NCBI GenBank assembly: GCA_963827135.1
Contig: CAWGZX010000008.1
Location: 1-64,000, forward strand
Length of the DNA stretch: 64,000 nucleotides
Origin: JAJRAN01 sp963827135
Lineage (GTDB): Archaea; Thermoplasmatota; Thermoplasmata; Methanomassiliicoccales; UBA472
Direction: 5' to 3'
Part shown: piece after piece, positions 52,210 through 61,876 of the stretch
Layout of the letters: each line of letters opens with the position of its first letter
Position numbering within the stretch: the stretch's first letter is position 1
The notes under the pieces: generated by a model
Seen by the model: only the letters and a program-made list of their open reading frames with translations
The model's database searches: none
What the model was told of the DNA's origin: nothing
Translations under genes and position numbers: made by a program

Positions 52210-53047
52210 TTGGTAGCCTATCCTGACGACGTCATCAGCGAGCTGGAGAGAAGGGCGACCTCGATCCGCAGGCACATCATCCGCATGACACGCGCTGCGG
52301 GCTCCGGTCATCCTGGAGGGTCGCTCTCTTCCACCGACATCATCTCCGCTTTGTTCTTCAAGGTCATGCATCACCACCCCACTGATCCCAGCTGGGAGGA
52401 CCGTGACCGCTTCGTGCTCTCCAAGGGACATGCCGCGCCCGCCTACTATGCGGCGCTGGCGGAGAGCGGCTACTTCTCCACCGACGAGCTGTTGAGCCTG
52501 CGCAAGCTGGGCAGCAGGCTTCAGGGACACCCCAGCCGAGGAAAGCTTCCCGGCGTGGAGATGTCCACCGGCTCCCTGGGACAGGGCCTCAGCACGGCGC
52601 TGGGAATGGCGCTAGCGGCCAAGCTGGACCGCAAGGCCTACCGCGTCTACTGCCTCTGTGGCGATGGCGAGCAGCAGAGCGGGCAGATCTGGGAGGCCGC
52701 CATGCTCGGAGCGCACTACGAGCTGGACAACATCACCACGTTCCTGGACCGCAACAAGCTCCAGATCGACGGGCCGACGGAGAAGATCATGTCCTTGGAG
52801 CCCCTGGCCGATAAGTGGAAGGCCTTTGGCTGGAACGTCATCGAGATCGATGGGCACAACCTGCGCGAGATCGCTCGAGGCCTGCGACAAGGCCAAGGAG
52901 GTGCGCAACCGGCCCACCTTGGTCCTGGCCCACACGGTCAAGGGCAAGGGCGTGAGCTTCATGGAGAACGCCCTCTCGTTCCACGGCAAGGCGCCGAACG
53001 ACGAGGAGACCAAGAAGGCGCTGCGCGAGCTGGGGGAAGACATATGA
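52210..53047 (+). CDS. Transketolase N-terminal subunit, one frameshift
   Basis: From TTG 52210 behind GAGGTGCATTGT. Thiamine-diphosphate binding half: AGSGHPGGSLSSTDIISALF, STGSLGQGLSTALGMALAAK, CGDGEQQSGQIWEAAM (the GDG...N Mg/TPP motif). One extra G at 52873 breaks the frame; without it REI continues as LEACDKAKEVRNRPTLVLAHT to TGA 53045-53047, 278 residues. Non-oxidative pentose phosphate pathway, shuttling C2 units. Overlaps the C-terminal subunit by 4 bases. Confidence 0.87.
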
Positions 53048-53985
53048 AGTTCCAGTACGCCTCTCAAAGGAAGGAGTACGGCCGCGCCCTGGTCGACCTG
53101 GGCAAGTCCAGGAAGGACGTGGTGGTGCTCGACGCCGACCTCTCCTCCTCGACCCGCACCGCGGACTTCGCCAAGGAGTTCCCGGAGCACTTCTTCAACT
53201 GCGGCATCGCCGAGCAGAACATGATGGGCGTGGCCGCTGGCATGGCGGCGAGCGGTAAGGTGGTCTTCGCCTAGAGCTTCGCCGTCTTCGCCACAGGCCG
53301 CTGCTGGGACCAGGTCAGGCAGTCCATCGCCTATCCCAAACTGAACGTCAAGATCTGCGCCACCCACGCGGGCATAACCGTCGGAGGGGACGGAGCCTCT
53401 CACCAGACGGGAGAGGATATCGCTCTGATGCGCACCCTGCCCAACATGACGGTGGGCGTGCCAGCGGACGCGCCGGAGACCTACAAGATGACCAGGGCCT
53501 TCGCCGAATGGAGCGGGCCCTGCTACATGCGCATGGGCCGGCTGGACTTCCCCACGGTCTCGGACCCCGAGGCCGGTTTCAAGATCGGCAAGGGGACCGT
53601 CCTGCGCGAAGGGGAGGACGTGTCGCTCATCGGCTGCGGGATCATGGTCTCGCGCTGCCTAGAAGCCGCGGAGATGTTGGAGAGGCGCAACATCTCGGCA
53701 CATGTCATCAACATGTCATCGATCAAGCCATTGGATGATTCCTTGGTCGCGGGCGCGGTCAAGCGAACCGGGGGCATCGTGACTGCCGAGGAGCATAACG
53801 TGGTCTCCGGGCTCGGGGCCGCGGTCGCCAGCTATCTGGTGGAGCACGACCCGGTGCCGATGCGGCGGGTGGGCATGATGGACACCTTCGGCGAGTCGGG
53901 CGAGGGGGAGGAGCTGATGCGCAAGTACGGCCTGACCGCGGAGAAGGTCATCGAGGCGGCGGAAGATGTCATGCGGAGGCGATAG
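53044..53985 (+). CDS. Transketolase C-terminal subunit, in-frame TAG
   Basis: 313 codons from ATG 53044. Pyrimidine-binding half: NCGIAEQNMMGVAAGMAA, SFAVFATGRCWDQVRQSIAY, ATHAGITVGGDGASHQTGED. A TAG at 53272-53274 falls inside the conserved block (KVVFA-TAG-SFAVFATGR), where relatives have Ser or Thr; everything after stays in frame and conserved. Either a sequence error (TCG to TAG), a real mutation, or a pyrrolysine codon read through. TAG ends many genes in this window, and no pyl genes are seen, so the last is weakest. Confidence 0.85.
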
Positions 53986-53987
53986 GA

Positions 53988-54635
53988 ATGAAGATCTTCA
54001 TTGACACGGCGAACTTGGAGCAGATCAAGGAAGTGGACAGCTGGGGAATTCTGGACGGGGTCACGACCAACCCCACCCTCGTGGCCAAGGAGAGCGGGGA
54101 CTTCAAGAGCAACATTCGCAAGATCTGCGAGGTCGTGGGCGGGCCGGTCTCGGTCGAGGCCATGAGCACCAAAGCCGAGGACATCCACAAAGAAGCGAAG
54201 GAGCTGGCCAAGATCCACACCAACGTGGTCGTCAAGGTGCCCATGACCGAGGAGGGGGTGAAGGCCACCAAGATGCTCTCCAAGGAGGGCGTCAAGGTGA
54301 ACATGACCCTGGTATTCAGCGCCAACCAGGCCTTGCTGGCGGCGAAGGCGGGGGCTACCTATGTCTCGCCCTTCGTCGGCAGGCTGGATGACCAGGGACA
54401 GGACGGCATGGAGCTCGTCTCCGAGATCCTGGACATCTTCGACAACTACGATTATACCACCGAGGTCATCGTGGCGTCGGTCCGGCATCCCATCCATGTC
54501 GCGCAGGCCGCGAGGATGGGCGCGCACGTGGCCACCATCCCCTATGATGTGCTCAAGAAGATGTTCAAGCATCCCTTGACCGACATAGGCATCGACCGCT
54601 TCCAGAAGGACTGGGAGAAGGTCGCGAAGCGATAG
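53988..54635 (+). CDS. tal: Transaldolase / fructose-6-phosphate aldolase-like
   Basis: 215 residues, the short TalC type. MKIFIDTANLEQIKEVDSWG, TTNPTLVAKES, catalytic Lys in VVVKVPMTEEGVKATK, and MTLVFSANQALLAAKAGATY, VSPFVGRLDD. Transfers dihydroxyacetone units between sugar phosphates. Two bases after transketolase, one operon for the non-oxidative pentose phosphate route. Confidence 0.92.
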   Translation: MKIFIDTANLEQIKEVDSWGILDGVTTNPTLVAKESGDFKSNIRKICEVVGGPVSVEAMSTKAEDIHKEAKELAKIHTNVVVKVPMTEEGVKATKMLSKEGVKVNMTLVFSANQALLAAKAGATYVSPFVGRLDDQGQDGMELVSEILDIFDNYDYTTEVIVASVRHPIHVAQAARMGAHVATIPYDVLKKMFKHPLTDIGIDRFQKDWEKVAKR

Positions 54636-54654
54636 GGCGCCTTCATTCCCGGAC

Positions 54655-54666
54655 TTTTTTCATTTT
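54655..54666 (+). terminator. T-rich terminator after tal
   Basis: TTTTTTCATTTT about 20 bases after the transaldolase stop; likely end of the tkt-tal transcript. Confidence 0.5.
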
Positions 54667-54719
54667 CTAGGTCTTATCAGCGAAAGCTAGATTACGCGAC
54701 GGATTCGTGCATTAGCTCC

Positions 54720-56314
54720 GTGAGCAGGTCGTTGGAGGACCTGGCCGAGCTATGCGCCAGAGTCGAGGCCGAGCCAGGCAAGAAGAGGAAGGCGGACCTC
54801 GTAGGCTCTTTCCTGACCTCGCTCGATACAGATGAGATCAAGCCTGTGGTCCTGATCCTGCTGGCCCAGGTCCTGCCGGAATCGGAGAAGCGCGCCTTGG
54901 ACGTCGGCTACCGCACGGTGAAGAGGGCGGTGCGCAGCGGACAGACGACCTTGTTCAGCGAGGAGCGGGTGAGCGTCCTGGAGGCCTACGACATCTTCCA
55001 GCGCATCGCCAAGGCCGAGGGGGCCGGTTCGAGGAGGACCAAGGAGGCCTTGCTCAGCGGGCTTCTCGAGGTTGAGCGACGACGAGCGCGAGTACCTCCT
55101 GCGCTCCCTCTTCGGGGAGATGCGCATCGGGGTCAACGAAGGCGTCATGCTCGAGGCCATCTCCCGCGCGTCAGGCGTGGACATAGAGAAGGTCCGGGGC
55201 GCCCACATGCTCCTGGGGGACGTGGGCGGCTTGGCCAAGCTGGCCTTGGAGCAGGGCGAGGATGGCCTAAGGGGCGTGAGCATCAGGGTGTTCACACCGA
55301 TCCGGCCGATGCTGGCGGAGATGTGCTCCGGCGTGGGGGAGGCGCTATCCGTGATGGGCGAGGCCGCCTTCGAGTTCAAGCTGGACGGGGCCCGCATCCA
55401 GATTCATCGGGACGGGGGCGAGGTGCGCATCTTCTCCCGGCGACTAACCGAGGTCACGAACAGCCTCCCAGAGATCATGAGGATCGCCATCGATGAGATA
55501 CGCGCCGACCGCTTCATACTGGAGGGGGAGATTGTGGCCTATGCGGACCGGCCGCTGCCTTTCCAGGACGTGATGCGCCGCATGACCCGCGTGCATGAGA
55601 TCGCCGACGCGTCGGAGCGCGTCCCCGTCAGGCTCTACCTCTTTGATGCGCTGCTTCTCCAGGACAGGGGCCTTATCGACCTTCCATACGTAGAAAGGTG
55701 GAAGGCCTTAGAGGAGGTGGTGCCAGCTATGTACCTGGTCCCGCGGTTGATCACCTCCGACACCGGTGAGGCCAATGCCTTCTATGAAAGGTCCCTGGGC
55801 GAGGGGCACGAAGGACTGCTTGCAAAGGAGCTTACCAGCACCTATGCAATAGGGAAAAGGGGGAAGCGCTGGTTGAAGATCAAGAAGTCCGCCTCCCTCG
55901 ACCTGGTCATCGTGGCCGCGGAATGGGGCTATGGGAGGAGGGAAGGCTGGCTGAGCGACTATCACCTCGCCGCCAGGTCTGGGGATGGCTTCGAGATGGT
56001 GGGCAAGACCTACAAGGGCTTCACTGACCAGGAGTTCGAGGACATCACCAGGAGGCTGCTAGGGCTCAAGACCTCGGAGACACGGCATGTGGTGCAGGTG
56101 AGGCCGGGAGATCGTGGTCGAGGTGGTCTTCGACGAGGTGCAGAGGAGCCCCAAGTATCAGTCCGGATTCGCGCTTCGCCTAGCACGCATCAAGTCCATA
56201 CGTGATGACAAGACGGTGGCAGAGGCGGACACCATAGAGACCGTCAGGCGCTTCTACGAGGACCAGTTCATCACTAAGGACCGGCTGGACCGAGAGGACG
56301 GCAGTGGCGCCTGA
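54720..56314 (+). CDS. lig: ATP-dependent DNA ligase, two frameshifts
   Basis: From GTG 54720. N-terminal DNA-binding domain (LEDLAELCARVEAEPGKKRK, YRTVKRAVRSGQTTLF), adenylation domain with nucleotide Lys in EFKLDGARIQIHRDGG, GEIVAYADRPLPFQDVM, KRWLKIKK, and OB-fold region LVIVAAEWGYGRREGW. Two single extra G (in 55067-55071 and 56106-56108) break the frame; removing both gives 530 residues, a normal archaeal length, with the tail PEIVVEVVFDEVQRSPKYQS. Joins Okazaki fragments. As an essential gene, these are most likely sequence errors. Confidence 0.9.
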
Positions 56315-56352
56315 ACAAGGATTATATAGCTTCCAGCTTCGTTCGAAGGAGC

Positions 56353-57258
56353 ATGGCGGTAGGGGGAGCCGGCCGAAGGATTTGGCTAGCCACGGCTGTG
56401 GCGGCTATGACCATCGTCGCCCTCGCCCTGATCATCGCCAACTCGTCCTCCTTCGACCTGGGTGACGGCGGGACGGGCATCGGGCCCGCGGCCTCGGCAA
56501 TATCCGAGGTCCTGGTCTTCTTCCTGGTGATCATTGTCATCGTGCTCATCGTCCTGATAATCTTCAACTCATCCCACAGGATGGGAAGGATCAAGCCAGA
56601 CGAGGCCGCCCCTGGTGGCTCAACTTCCTACTTCGTCATGCTGGTGATCGTGGTGGCCTTGGCGGTGCTGGTGGGCTCCACCTATGGGCAGGTCTTCGAG
56701 GGCCAGATGAACGATGGAGGGTCCTCGGGAGATGATGAGGGCGATGCGGGAGGCGTGCCGCCCCTAGAGCCAAAGAACGCCCTCACCTCCCTGGCCATCT
56801 TGGGCATGATCCTGGCCATCCTGCTGCTATCGCTCTTCGCCGTGTTCAGGTACGTCCGCAACAAGCCGTTGCTCCCCCCGAGCACGATGGTGAGCGAGGA
56901 CCTTCCCCGAGCCCAAGGCATAGTGGAGGACGCCATGGAGGACCTCTACAAGGGAGAGGACGCGCGCAGCGTGATCGTGCGCGCCTACCAGAGGATGACC
57001 CGACTGGTGCAGTCCAGGATGGAGGTCCCTGCGTCCTTGACCCCGCGGGAGCTGGCCGACAGGGCGGGCAAGAGCTTCGGCTGGCCGGAGGGACCGACCA
57101 TGGAGCTGACCTCCCTGTTCGAGGAAGCATGGTACAGTGACCATGGATTGGACGCGAGCGCGAGGGAGCGTGCCCTTGGCTGCTTGAAGGAGATATCGAC
57201 GGCGCAAAAGGATTTCGAGAGCAGGAGGGCTGATGAGGCTGCGGTCGGGGCGGGATGA
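56353..57258 (+). CDS. Membrane protein with DUF4129-like C-terminus
   Basis: 301 residues. Three hydrophobic helices (ATAVAAMTIVALALIIANSS; EVLVFFLVIIVIVLIVLIIF; LAILGMILAILLLSLFAVF) with an acidic Gly-rich outside loop, then a cytosolic DUF4129 stretch SVIVRAYQRMTRLVQSRMEV, TPRELADRAGKSFGWP. First gene of the MoxR-DUF58 operon, which in bacteria and archaea often includes transglutaminase/DUF4129 parts. No transglutaminase domain is seen here. Confidence 0.7.
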   Translation: MAVGGAGRRIWLATAVAAMTIVALALIIANSSSFDLGDGGTGIGPAASAISEVLVFFLVIIVIVLIVLIIFNSSHRMGRIKPDEAAPGGSTSYFVMLVIVVALAVLVGSTYGQVFEGQMNDGGSSGDDEGDAGGVPPLEPKNALTSLAILGMILAILLLSLFAVFRYVRNKPLLPPSTMVSEDLPRAQGIVEDAMEDLYKGEDARSVIVRAYQRMTRLVQSRMEVPASLTPRELADRAGKSFGWPEGPTMELTSLFEEAWYSDHGLDASARERALGCLKEISTAQKDFESRRADEAAVGAG

Positions 57259-57853
57259 GCTGACCTTGTCGCAGAAGGCACGGGGCGAGGAGGCCAGCGA
57301 AGGTCAGGAATGGAAGAGGTTCCTGGTGACCGTGGTCTTCGTGGCGATCGGGGTATTGCTGCTCATCCCCCTGCTGGACTATGCCATCCGAGAGCCGGTC
57401 TTGCTATGGGTCATCATGCTGCTCATCCTGCTAGCATCCGCTCTAATCATCCTCAGCCAGGTCTACCCGAGGCACATAGGCCGTTCTCTCCGCACCGAGG
57501 AGGGCAGGGCCACTGGGAACGGAAACAGGAGGCGCGGGGGGGAGTGGCTGGGATTCGCACTGTCCGGAAGCCAGCACTATCAGATGCTGGCCTACCTTGA
57601 GCTCAGGGACGCCCTGGTGCGGCGCTATATGATCCTGCACCGGCTGTCCCGAGAGGAGGCCGAGACCCAACTGGGCGACCGGGCATCCGCCAAATCCATC
57701 CTGGGGGACGAGGGTTTGGTCTGGTTACTGACGTTGGACTTCAAGCGCGCCTATGACCATCCCCAGGTCGATTCGGAGACCGGGAAGCGAATGGTCAAGG
57801 AGTTCCCAATTACATTCCCGAGATTGCTGACGAAGGTGGAGGCGTTAAGGTGA
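57233..57853 (+). CDS. Membrane protein of the MoxR operon
   Basis: 206 residues from ATG 57233, overlapping the previous gene by 26 bases and the MoxR gene by 4. Two helices (FLVTVVFVAIGVLLLIPLLD, VLLWVIMLLILLASALIILS) then a soluble domain YLELRDALVRRYMILHRLSR, LTLDFKRAYDHPQVDSETG. No named family; conserved position between DUF4129 and MoxR suggests a structural role. Confidence 0.65.
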   Translation: MRLRSGRDELTLSQKARGEEASEGQEWKRFLVTVVFVAIGVLLLIPLLDYAIREPVLLWVIMLLILLASALIILSQVYPRHIGRSLRTEEGRATGNGNRRRGGEWLGFALSGSQHYQMLAYLELRDALVRRYMILHRLSREEAETQLGDRASAKSILGDEGLVWLLTLDFKRAYDHPQVDSETGKRMVKEFPITFPRLLTKVEALR

Positions 57854-58800
57854 GGACCGAGGATCTGCAGATTACCTGCCAGGCCGTGATCGACGAGGTG
57901 GGTAAGGCGGTGGTGGGCAAACGCCATGTGCTGGAGCGGGTGATGCTGGCCATCCTATGCAACGGCCATGTGCTGTTCGAGGACTATCCAGGCCTGGCCA
58001 AGACCATGATGGCCAATTGCTTCGCCCAGGCCTCGGGCCTGTCCTTCAAGCGGGTGCAGTTCACCCCTGACCTCATGCCCGCGGACATCACCGGGACTTA
58101 CATCCTGGACCGCTCCTCGGGCGAGTTCAGGCTGCGCAAGGGGCCAGTGTTCACCAACCTGCTCCTGGCGGACGAGATCAACCGCGCACCTCCCAAGACA
58201 CAGGCGGCCCTGCTCGAAGCCATGCAAGAGCGCCAGGTGACCCTGGAGGGAGAGAGCCTCCAATTGCCTAAGCCCTTCCTGGTCATGGCCACGCAGAACC
58301 CCATCGAGTACGAGGGCACCTATCCCCTGCCCGAGGCCCAGATCGATAGGTTCCTGATACGCACGAGCGTCGGATATCCCAGCCTGGAGGAGGAGAGGGA
58401 GGTCCTTCGCCGCCGCCGGGCCCGCATGCGCGAGGAGGTGAGCTTGGCTAAGGTGTGCTCGGCCGAGCGCATCGTGGAGATGCAAGAGGTGGTGGAGCGG
58501 ATGCACGTCCAGGACGTCATCGAGGAGTACATCGTCACCATCGTCGCCGCGACCCGTCGGCACCCCCAGGTCGAGCTGGGGGCAAGCCCCCGCGGCTCGC
58601 TGGCATTGATGCGCCTGTCCGCCGCCTGCGCCGCCCTGCGCGGGCGCGACTTCGTCCTCCCGGACGACGTCAAGGAGGTGGCGGTGCCGGCGCTGGCGCA
58701 CCGTCTCATCCTGGCCGCCGACCCCTGGATCCGCGGCGTCAAGCCCCAGGCGGTGGTGGAGGAAGTCCTCAAAGAAGTCCCAGTTCCGAAGGTAGGTTGA
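57850..58800 (+). CDS. MoxR-family AAA+ ATPase
   Basis: 316 residues from GTG 57850. Variant Walker A EDYPGLAKTMMANCF, Walker B LLLADEINRAPPKTQAALLE, sensor VMATQNPIEYEGTYPLPEAQ, and second-domain RHPQVELGASPRGSLALMRL. MoxR ATPases act with DUF58/VWA proteins as chaperones for membrane or metal-enzyme assembly. No von Willebrand (BatA/BatB) protein follows, only DUF58. Confidence 0.92.
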   Translation: MRTEDLQITCQAVIDEVGKAVVGKRHVLERVMLAILCNGHVLFEDYPGLAKTMMANCFAQASGLSFKRVQFTPDLMPADITGTYILDRSSGEFRLRKGPVFTNLLLADEINRAPPKTQAALLEAMQERQVTLEGESLQLPKPFLVMATQNPIEYEGTYPLPEAQIDRFLIRTSVGYPSLEEEREVLRRRRARMREEVSLAKVCSAERIVEMQEVVERMHVQDVIEEYIVTIVAATRRHPQVELGASPRGSLALMRLSAACAALRGRDFVLPDDVKEVAVPALAHRLILAADPWIRGVKPQAVVEEVLKEVPVPKVG

Positions 58801-58801
58801 A

Positions 58802-60070
58802 TTGCGCAGCGCATCGGTCGCGGCCCTACTGGTGTTGGCCTTCTGCTTCCTTCTGATCGGGCTGGGCATGGTGAGGTGGGAGCTCGTCAGCCTGGTCATC
58901 CCTCTGGTCATGGTCCTCTACTTAGCATACCTGCTCAATCGCCCCCCGGTCATGCGAGTGACCTGCACGCGCACGATGGACGCGGACCGTCTGCAGGAGG
59001 GCGAGGAGGTGGAGGTCACCCTGCAGCTGCGCAACGAGGGCGAGGCGCTGGATTACCTGGAGGTCAAGGACACCGTGCCCGCTGGGGCTAAGGTCGTGGC
59101 CGGCCGGGAAGGCTTCCCCATCCGCCTGGGCAAGGGGGAGGAGGTCGCGGCTAGCTATCGGTTGAGCTTCCCCCGGCGAGGCTATTACAAGTTCGGGGAC
59201 TTGGTGATGAGCTGGCACGATTCCAGCATGCTAATGTCCTGGGAGCAAAGGGCCGCCATAGGCTCGAGGGTGGTGGTCCTGCCCAAGGTCGAGGACCTCA
59301 GGAGGTGCGACCTGCGCCCCTCCCGGCTGCAGGCTCGACCAGGCAGCGTTCCCTCAGCGGCGCTCGGACCGGGCACCGACTTCTTCTGCCTGCGAGAATA
59401 CACCGACGCCGACCCTATGCGCTACATCAACTGGAAATCGTCGGCGAAGAGGGGCAAGCTGCTGGTCAACGACTTCCAGGTGGAGCGGTCGGGGGACGTG
59501 GTGCTGCTGGTGGACGCGAGGACCGCTCTCGATGGTCCGGAGGTCCGCTCCCGCCTCCTGGACCTCCAGGTGGACGCGGCGACCAGCCTGGCATCTCATT
59601 TCCTCAAGCAGCGCGACCGCGTCGGGCTGCTTATGCTGGGAGAGGTATTCGACGTTGTTCCCCTATCCACGGGGAAGAGGCAGTTCTACCGCATCTTCGA
59701 CGAGCTCCTCTCCGTCAGGCCGGCGGAGCTGAGGTCGACCGCGGGCGTGGGCCAGGCCATAGGCAGATTCTTCCCCACCTCGCCGATGGTGGTGGCCATC
59801 ACCTCCCTGGAAGATGAGAAGATCATGACCAGCCTGGAGGAGCTGGGCAAGAAGGGGTACGACGTGGTGGTGCTCTCCCCGGACTGGTTCGCCTTGGAAG
59901 AGGGGGCGATGAGTGAGGGCGAGGCTTTGGCACAAAGGATGCACCGCATGCGGCGCATCGACATGCTGGCCGAGCTGGCGAGGTATTGCAGGGTCGTAGA
60001 CTGGGACCCGAGAACGCCTCTTTCCAAATATCTCACGGGGGGGAGAGCATCGTTCGCCAGAAGGGCATGA
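58802..60070 (+). CDS. DUF58 protein
   Basis: 422 residues from TTG 58802. Two N-terminal helices, a beta domain (EVEVTLQLRNEGEALDYLEV), then the DUF58/VWA-like core GPGTDFFCLREYTDADPMRY, INWKSSAKRGKLLVNDFQVE and VVLLVDARTALDGPE. The metal-ion (MIDAS-like) Asp follows in LVDAR. Adaptor partner of MoxR. Overlaps the next gene by 4 bases. Confidence 0.88.
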   Translation: MRSASVAALLVLAFCFLLIGLGMVRWELVSLVIPLVMVLYLAYLLNRPPVMRVTCTRTMDADRLQEGEEVEVTLQLRNEGEALDYLEVKDTVPAGAKVVAGREGFPIRLGKGEEVAASYRLSFPRRGYYKFGDLVMSWHDSSMLMSWEQRAAIGSRVVVLPKVEDLRRCDLRPSRLQARPGSVPSAALGPGTDFFCLREYTDADPMRYINWKSSAKRGKLLVNDFQVERSGDVVLLVDARTALDGPEVRSRLLDLQVDAATSLASHFLKQRDRVGLLMLGEVFDVVPLSTGKRQFYRIFDELLSVRPAELRSTAGVGQAIGRFFPTSPMVVAITSLEDEKIMTSLEELGKKGYDVVVLSPDWFALEEGAMSEGEALAQRMHRMRRIDMLAELARYCRVVDWDPRTPLSKYLTGGRASFARRA

Positions 60071-60627
60071 GCTGGCTTCTTCTCGTGGCCCGGTACTCCG
60101 CATTGATGGCCCTGTACTGCGTCTCGGTCTCCCCTCTGCCATTCTATGAGGCCTGGGGGACGAGGCTGGGCCTGCTGATCCTGATGGCGATGCTTGGTGT
60201 CGCTTATACATCGGCGATGCTGCGGGGGACCTCGGCGCTATTCTCCCTGGCATCGGGGACCATGGTGGTGCTGGCCTGCGTCCTGCTGGTGGCCTCCTCG
60301 GATGCGCACTTCATCCTCTCGTGGGCGGCGCTAGGGGTAGGCCTCACCGCCATCCTGGTAGGCCTCCAGTACCGCCGCTCCGCCGAGCTGTTGGGTCCCC
60401 CGCGCACCACTCGGGAGGAGGAGGCGGCGTTCCTCCGCGCTGGGCGGGCCGGATTCCTGCGCATCCTGGTCTTCATGGGACTGGTCATGCTCTGTTCCCT
60501 GCTCCTGCTGCTGTTCTCGCTAAATTTGGCTATAGGAGGGTTGCCCATCTGGGCCATGGCCGCCCTAGCGCTGCTGGCCATGGCTGGGCTGGGGGTCTTG
60601 GCCATCACCCGCCATCCCGCACCCTGA
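60067..60627 (+). CDS. Five- to six-helix membrane protein
   Basis: 186 residues from ATG 60067, whose TGA overlap ties it to DUF58. Hydrophobic throughout (LLVARYSALMALYCVSVSPL, LGLLILMAMLGVAYTSAML, LASGTMVVLACVLLVASS, LFSLNLAIGGLPIWAMAALA). Last gene of the MoxR operon. No family recognised. Confidence 0.65.
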   Translation: MSWLLLVARYSALMALYCVSVSPLPFYEAWGTRLGLLILMAMLGVAYTSAMLRGTSALFSLASGTMVVLACVLLVASSDAHFILSWAALGVGLTAILVGLQYRRSAELLGPPRTTREEEAAFLRAGRAGFLRILVFMGLVMLCSLLLLLFSLNLAIGGLPIWAMAALALLAMAGLGVLAITRHPAP

Positions 60628-60665
60628 GAATAAATGCCATATACCGAGCTTCGGTTGATGGTGTC

Positions 60666-61853
60666 GTGAAGTCCTGCGATTTCCTGGTGGTCGGGGGTGG
60701 CCCGGCCGGCATGACCTTCGCGGCCGAGGCGGCGCCACATTCCCAGGTGGTGGTGCTAGAGGAGCATCGGTCCGTCGGCATGCCGGTGCAGTGCACCGGG
60801 CTGGTCACGCCACGCGTCGTGGAGATGGCCTCGGCGAGGTCCACGGTCCTGAGCGAGCTGAACGGAGCCTATTTCCATTTCCCTGAAGGTGAGGTCGTGG
60901 AGGTGCGCTCCGACCGAGTTAAGGCGGTCGTGGTGGACAGGGCGGCATTCGACCAGGGCTGCGCCGATAGGGCCGCGGAGAAGGGGGCGGAAATCAGGCT
61001 GGGGACCAGCTTCCTGCGGGCGGAGATAGGTGGCATCGTCAAATGCGAATGCCGCGAGGGGCAGCGTCTTGAACAGCACCAGGCGAAGCTGCTGGTCGGC
61101 GCGGACGGCTACAAGTCGAAGGTGGCATCGGTCATTGGACTGAAGGGCGCGAAGGAGAAGGTGCGGGGGATCCAGGTCGACCTGCGTCACCGGGAGGAGG
61201 AGCAGGACATGCTCGAGGTGCACCTGGGCAAGAAGGTCGCACCAGGCTTCTTCGCCTGGAAGATCCCCTGCGGCGACATGACCCGCGTGGGCGTGGGAAG
61301 CTCTTTGCGCCACGATGCCCCCATGGCCTACCTTACCTCCTTGCTGCGCCAGCTGGGCTTGCAGGACAAGGAGAGGCTCAACGCCGTCTCAGGCCTGATT
61401 CCCATCGGGCCGCCGCCTGAGACCTTCGCCGATCGCGCGTTGTTGATCGGTGACGCCGCTGGGCAGGCCAAGCCCTTGAGCGGGGGCGGCCTTTACACGG
61501 GCATGGTGGCGGCGCGCCTCGCGGCCAAGACGGCCCTTGATTGCCTGGAGCGCGGGGACTTCAGCTCCCAATCGCTCTCTGCCTACGAGGACAGATGGAG
61601 GGCCGAAATGGGGAAGGAGCTCGACCGAGGGTATCACATCCGTAAGGCGTTCCTGCGCCTAAGCGACCATAAGCTTGCCGAGCTGGCGAGAGCGCTCAAC
61701 CGCCCGGATGTCAGGTCCGTGCTCTCGGAGGGCGACATCGACTTCCCCTCGGACCTGGCCTCGAGGGTGCTCAGGACCGCTCCCTCACTAGTGCGCTTCG
61801 GCCCAACCCTGCTCTTCTCCCTCCTGCCAAAGGGCGCGAGAAACGACAAATAG
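60666..61853 (+). CDS. Geranylgeranyl reductase-family flavoprotein
   Basis: 395 residues from GTG 60666; AATAAAT and CATATA elements at 60630-60645 lie 21-36 bases upstream, supporting a leaderless start. FAD-binding FLVVGGGPAGMTFAAEAAPH, the family Cys in GMPVQCTGLVTP, LLVGADGYKSKVASVIGL, and LLIGDAAGQAKPLSGGGLYT. Members saturate isoprenoid chains of archaeal lipids. The C-terminus carries a helical substrate-binding tail. Followed 24 bases later by taw2. Confidence 0.88.
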   Translation: MKSCDFLVVGGGPAGMTFAAEAAPHSQVVVLEEHRSVGMPVQCTGLVTPRVVEMASARSTVLSELNGAYFHFPEGEVVEVRSDRVKAVVVDRAAFDQGCADRAAEKGAEIRLGTSFLRAEIGGIVKCECREGQRLEQHQAKLLVGADGYKSKVASVIGLKGAKEKVRGIQVDLRHREEEQDMLEVHLGKKVAPGFFAWKIPCGDMTRVGVGSSLRHDAPMAYLTSLLRQLGLQDKERLNAVSGLIPIGPPPETFADRALLIGDAAGQAKPLSGGGLYTGMVAARLAAKTALDCLERGDFSSQSLSAYEDRWRAEMGKELDRGYHIRKAFLRLSDHKLAELARALNRPDVRSVLSEGDIDFPSDLASRVLRTAPSLVRFGPTLLFSLLPKGARNDK

Positions 61854-61876
61854 CTGGAGCCTGCTCAGAGGCGTCG

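Noticed and set aside
52201..53274. One 357-codon frame spanning both transketolase subunits
   Set aside because: Arises only because an extra G puts the first subunit in the frame of the second; the true genes overlap by 4 bases.
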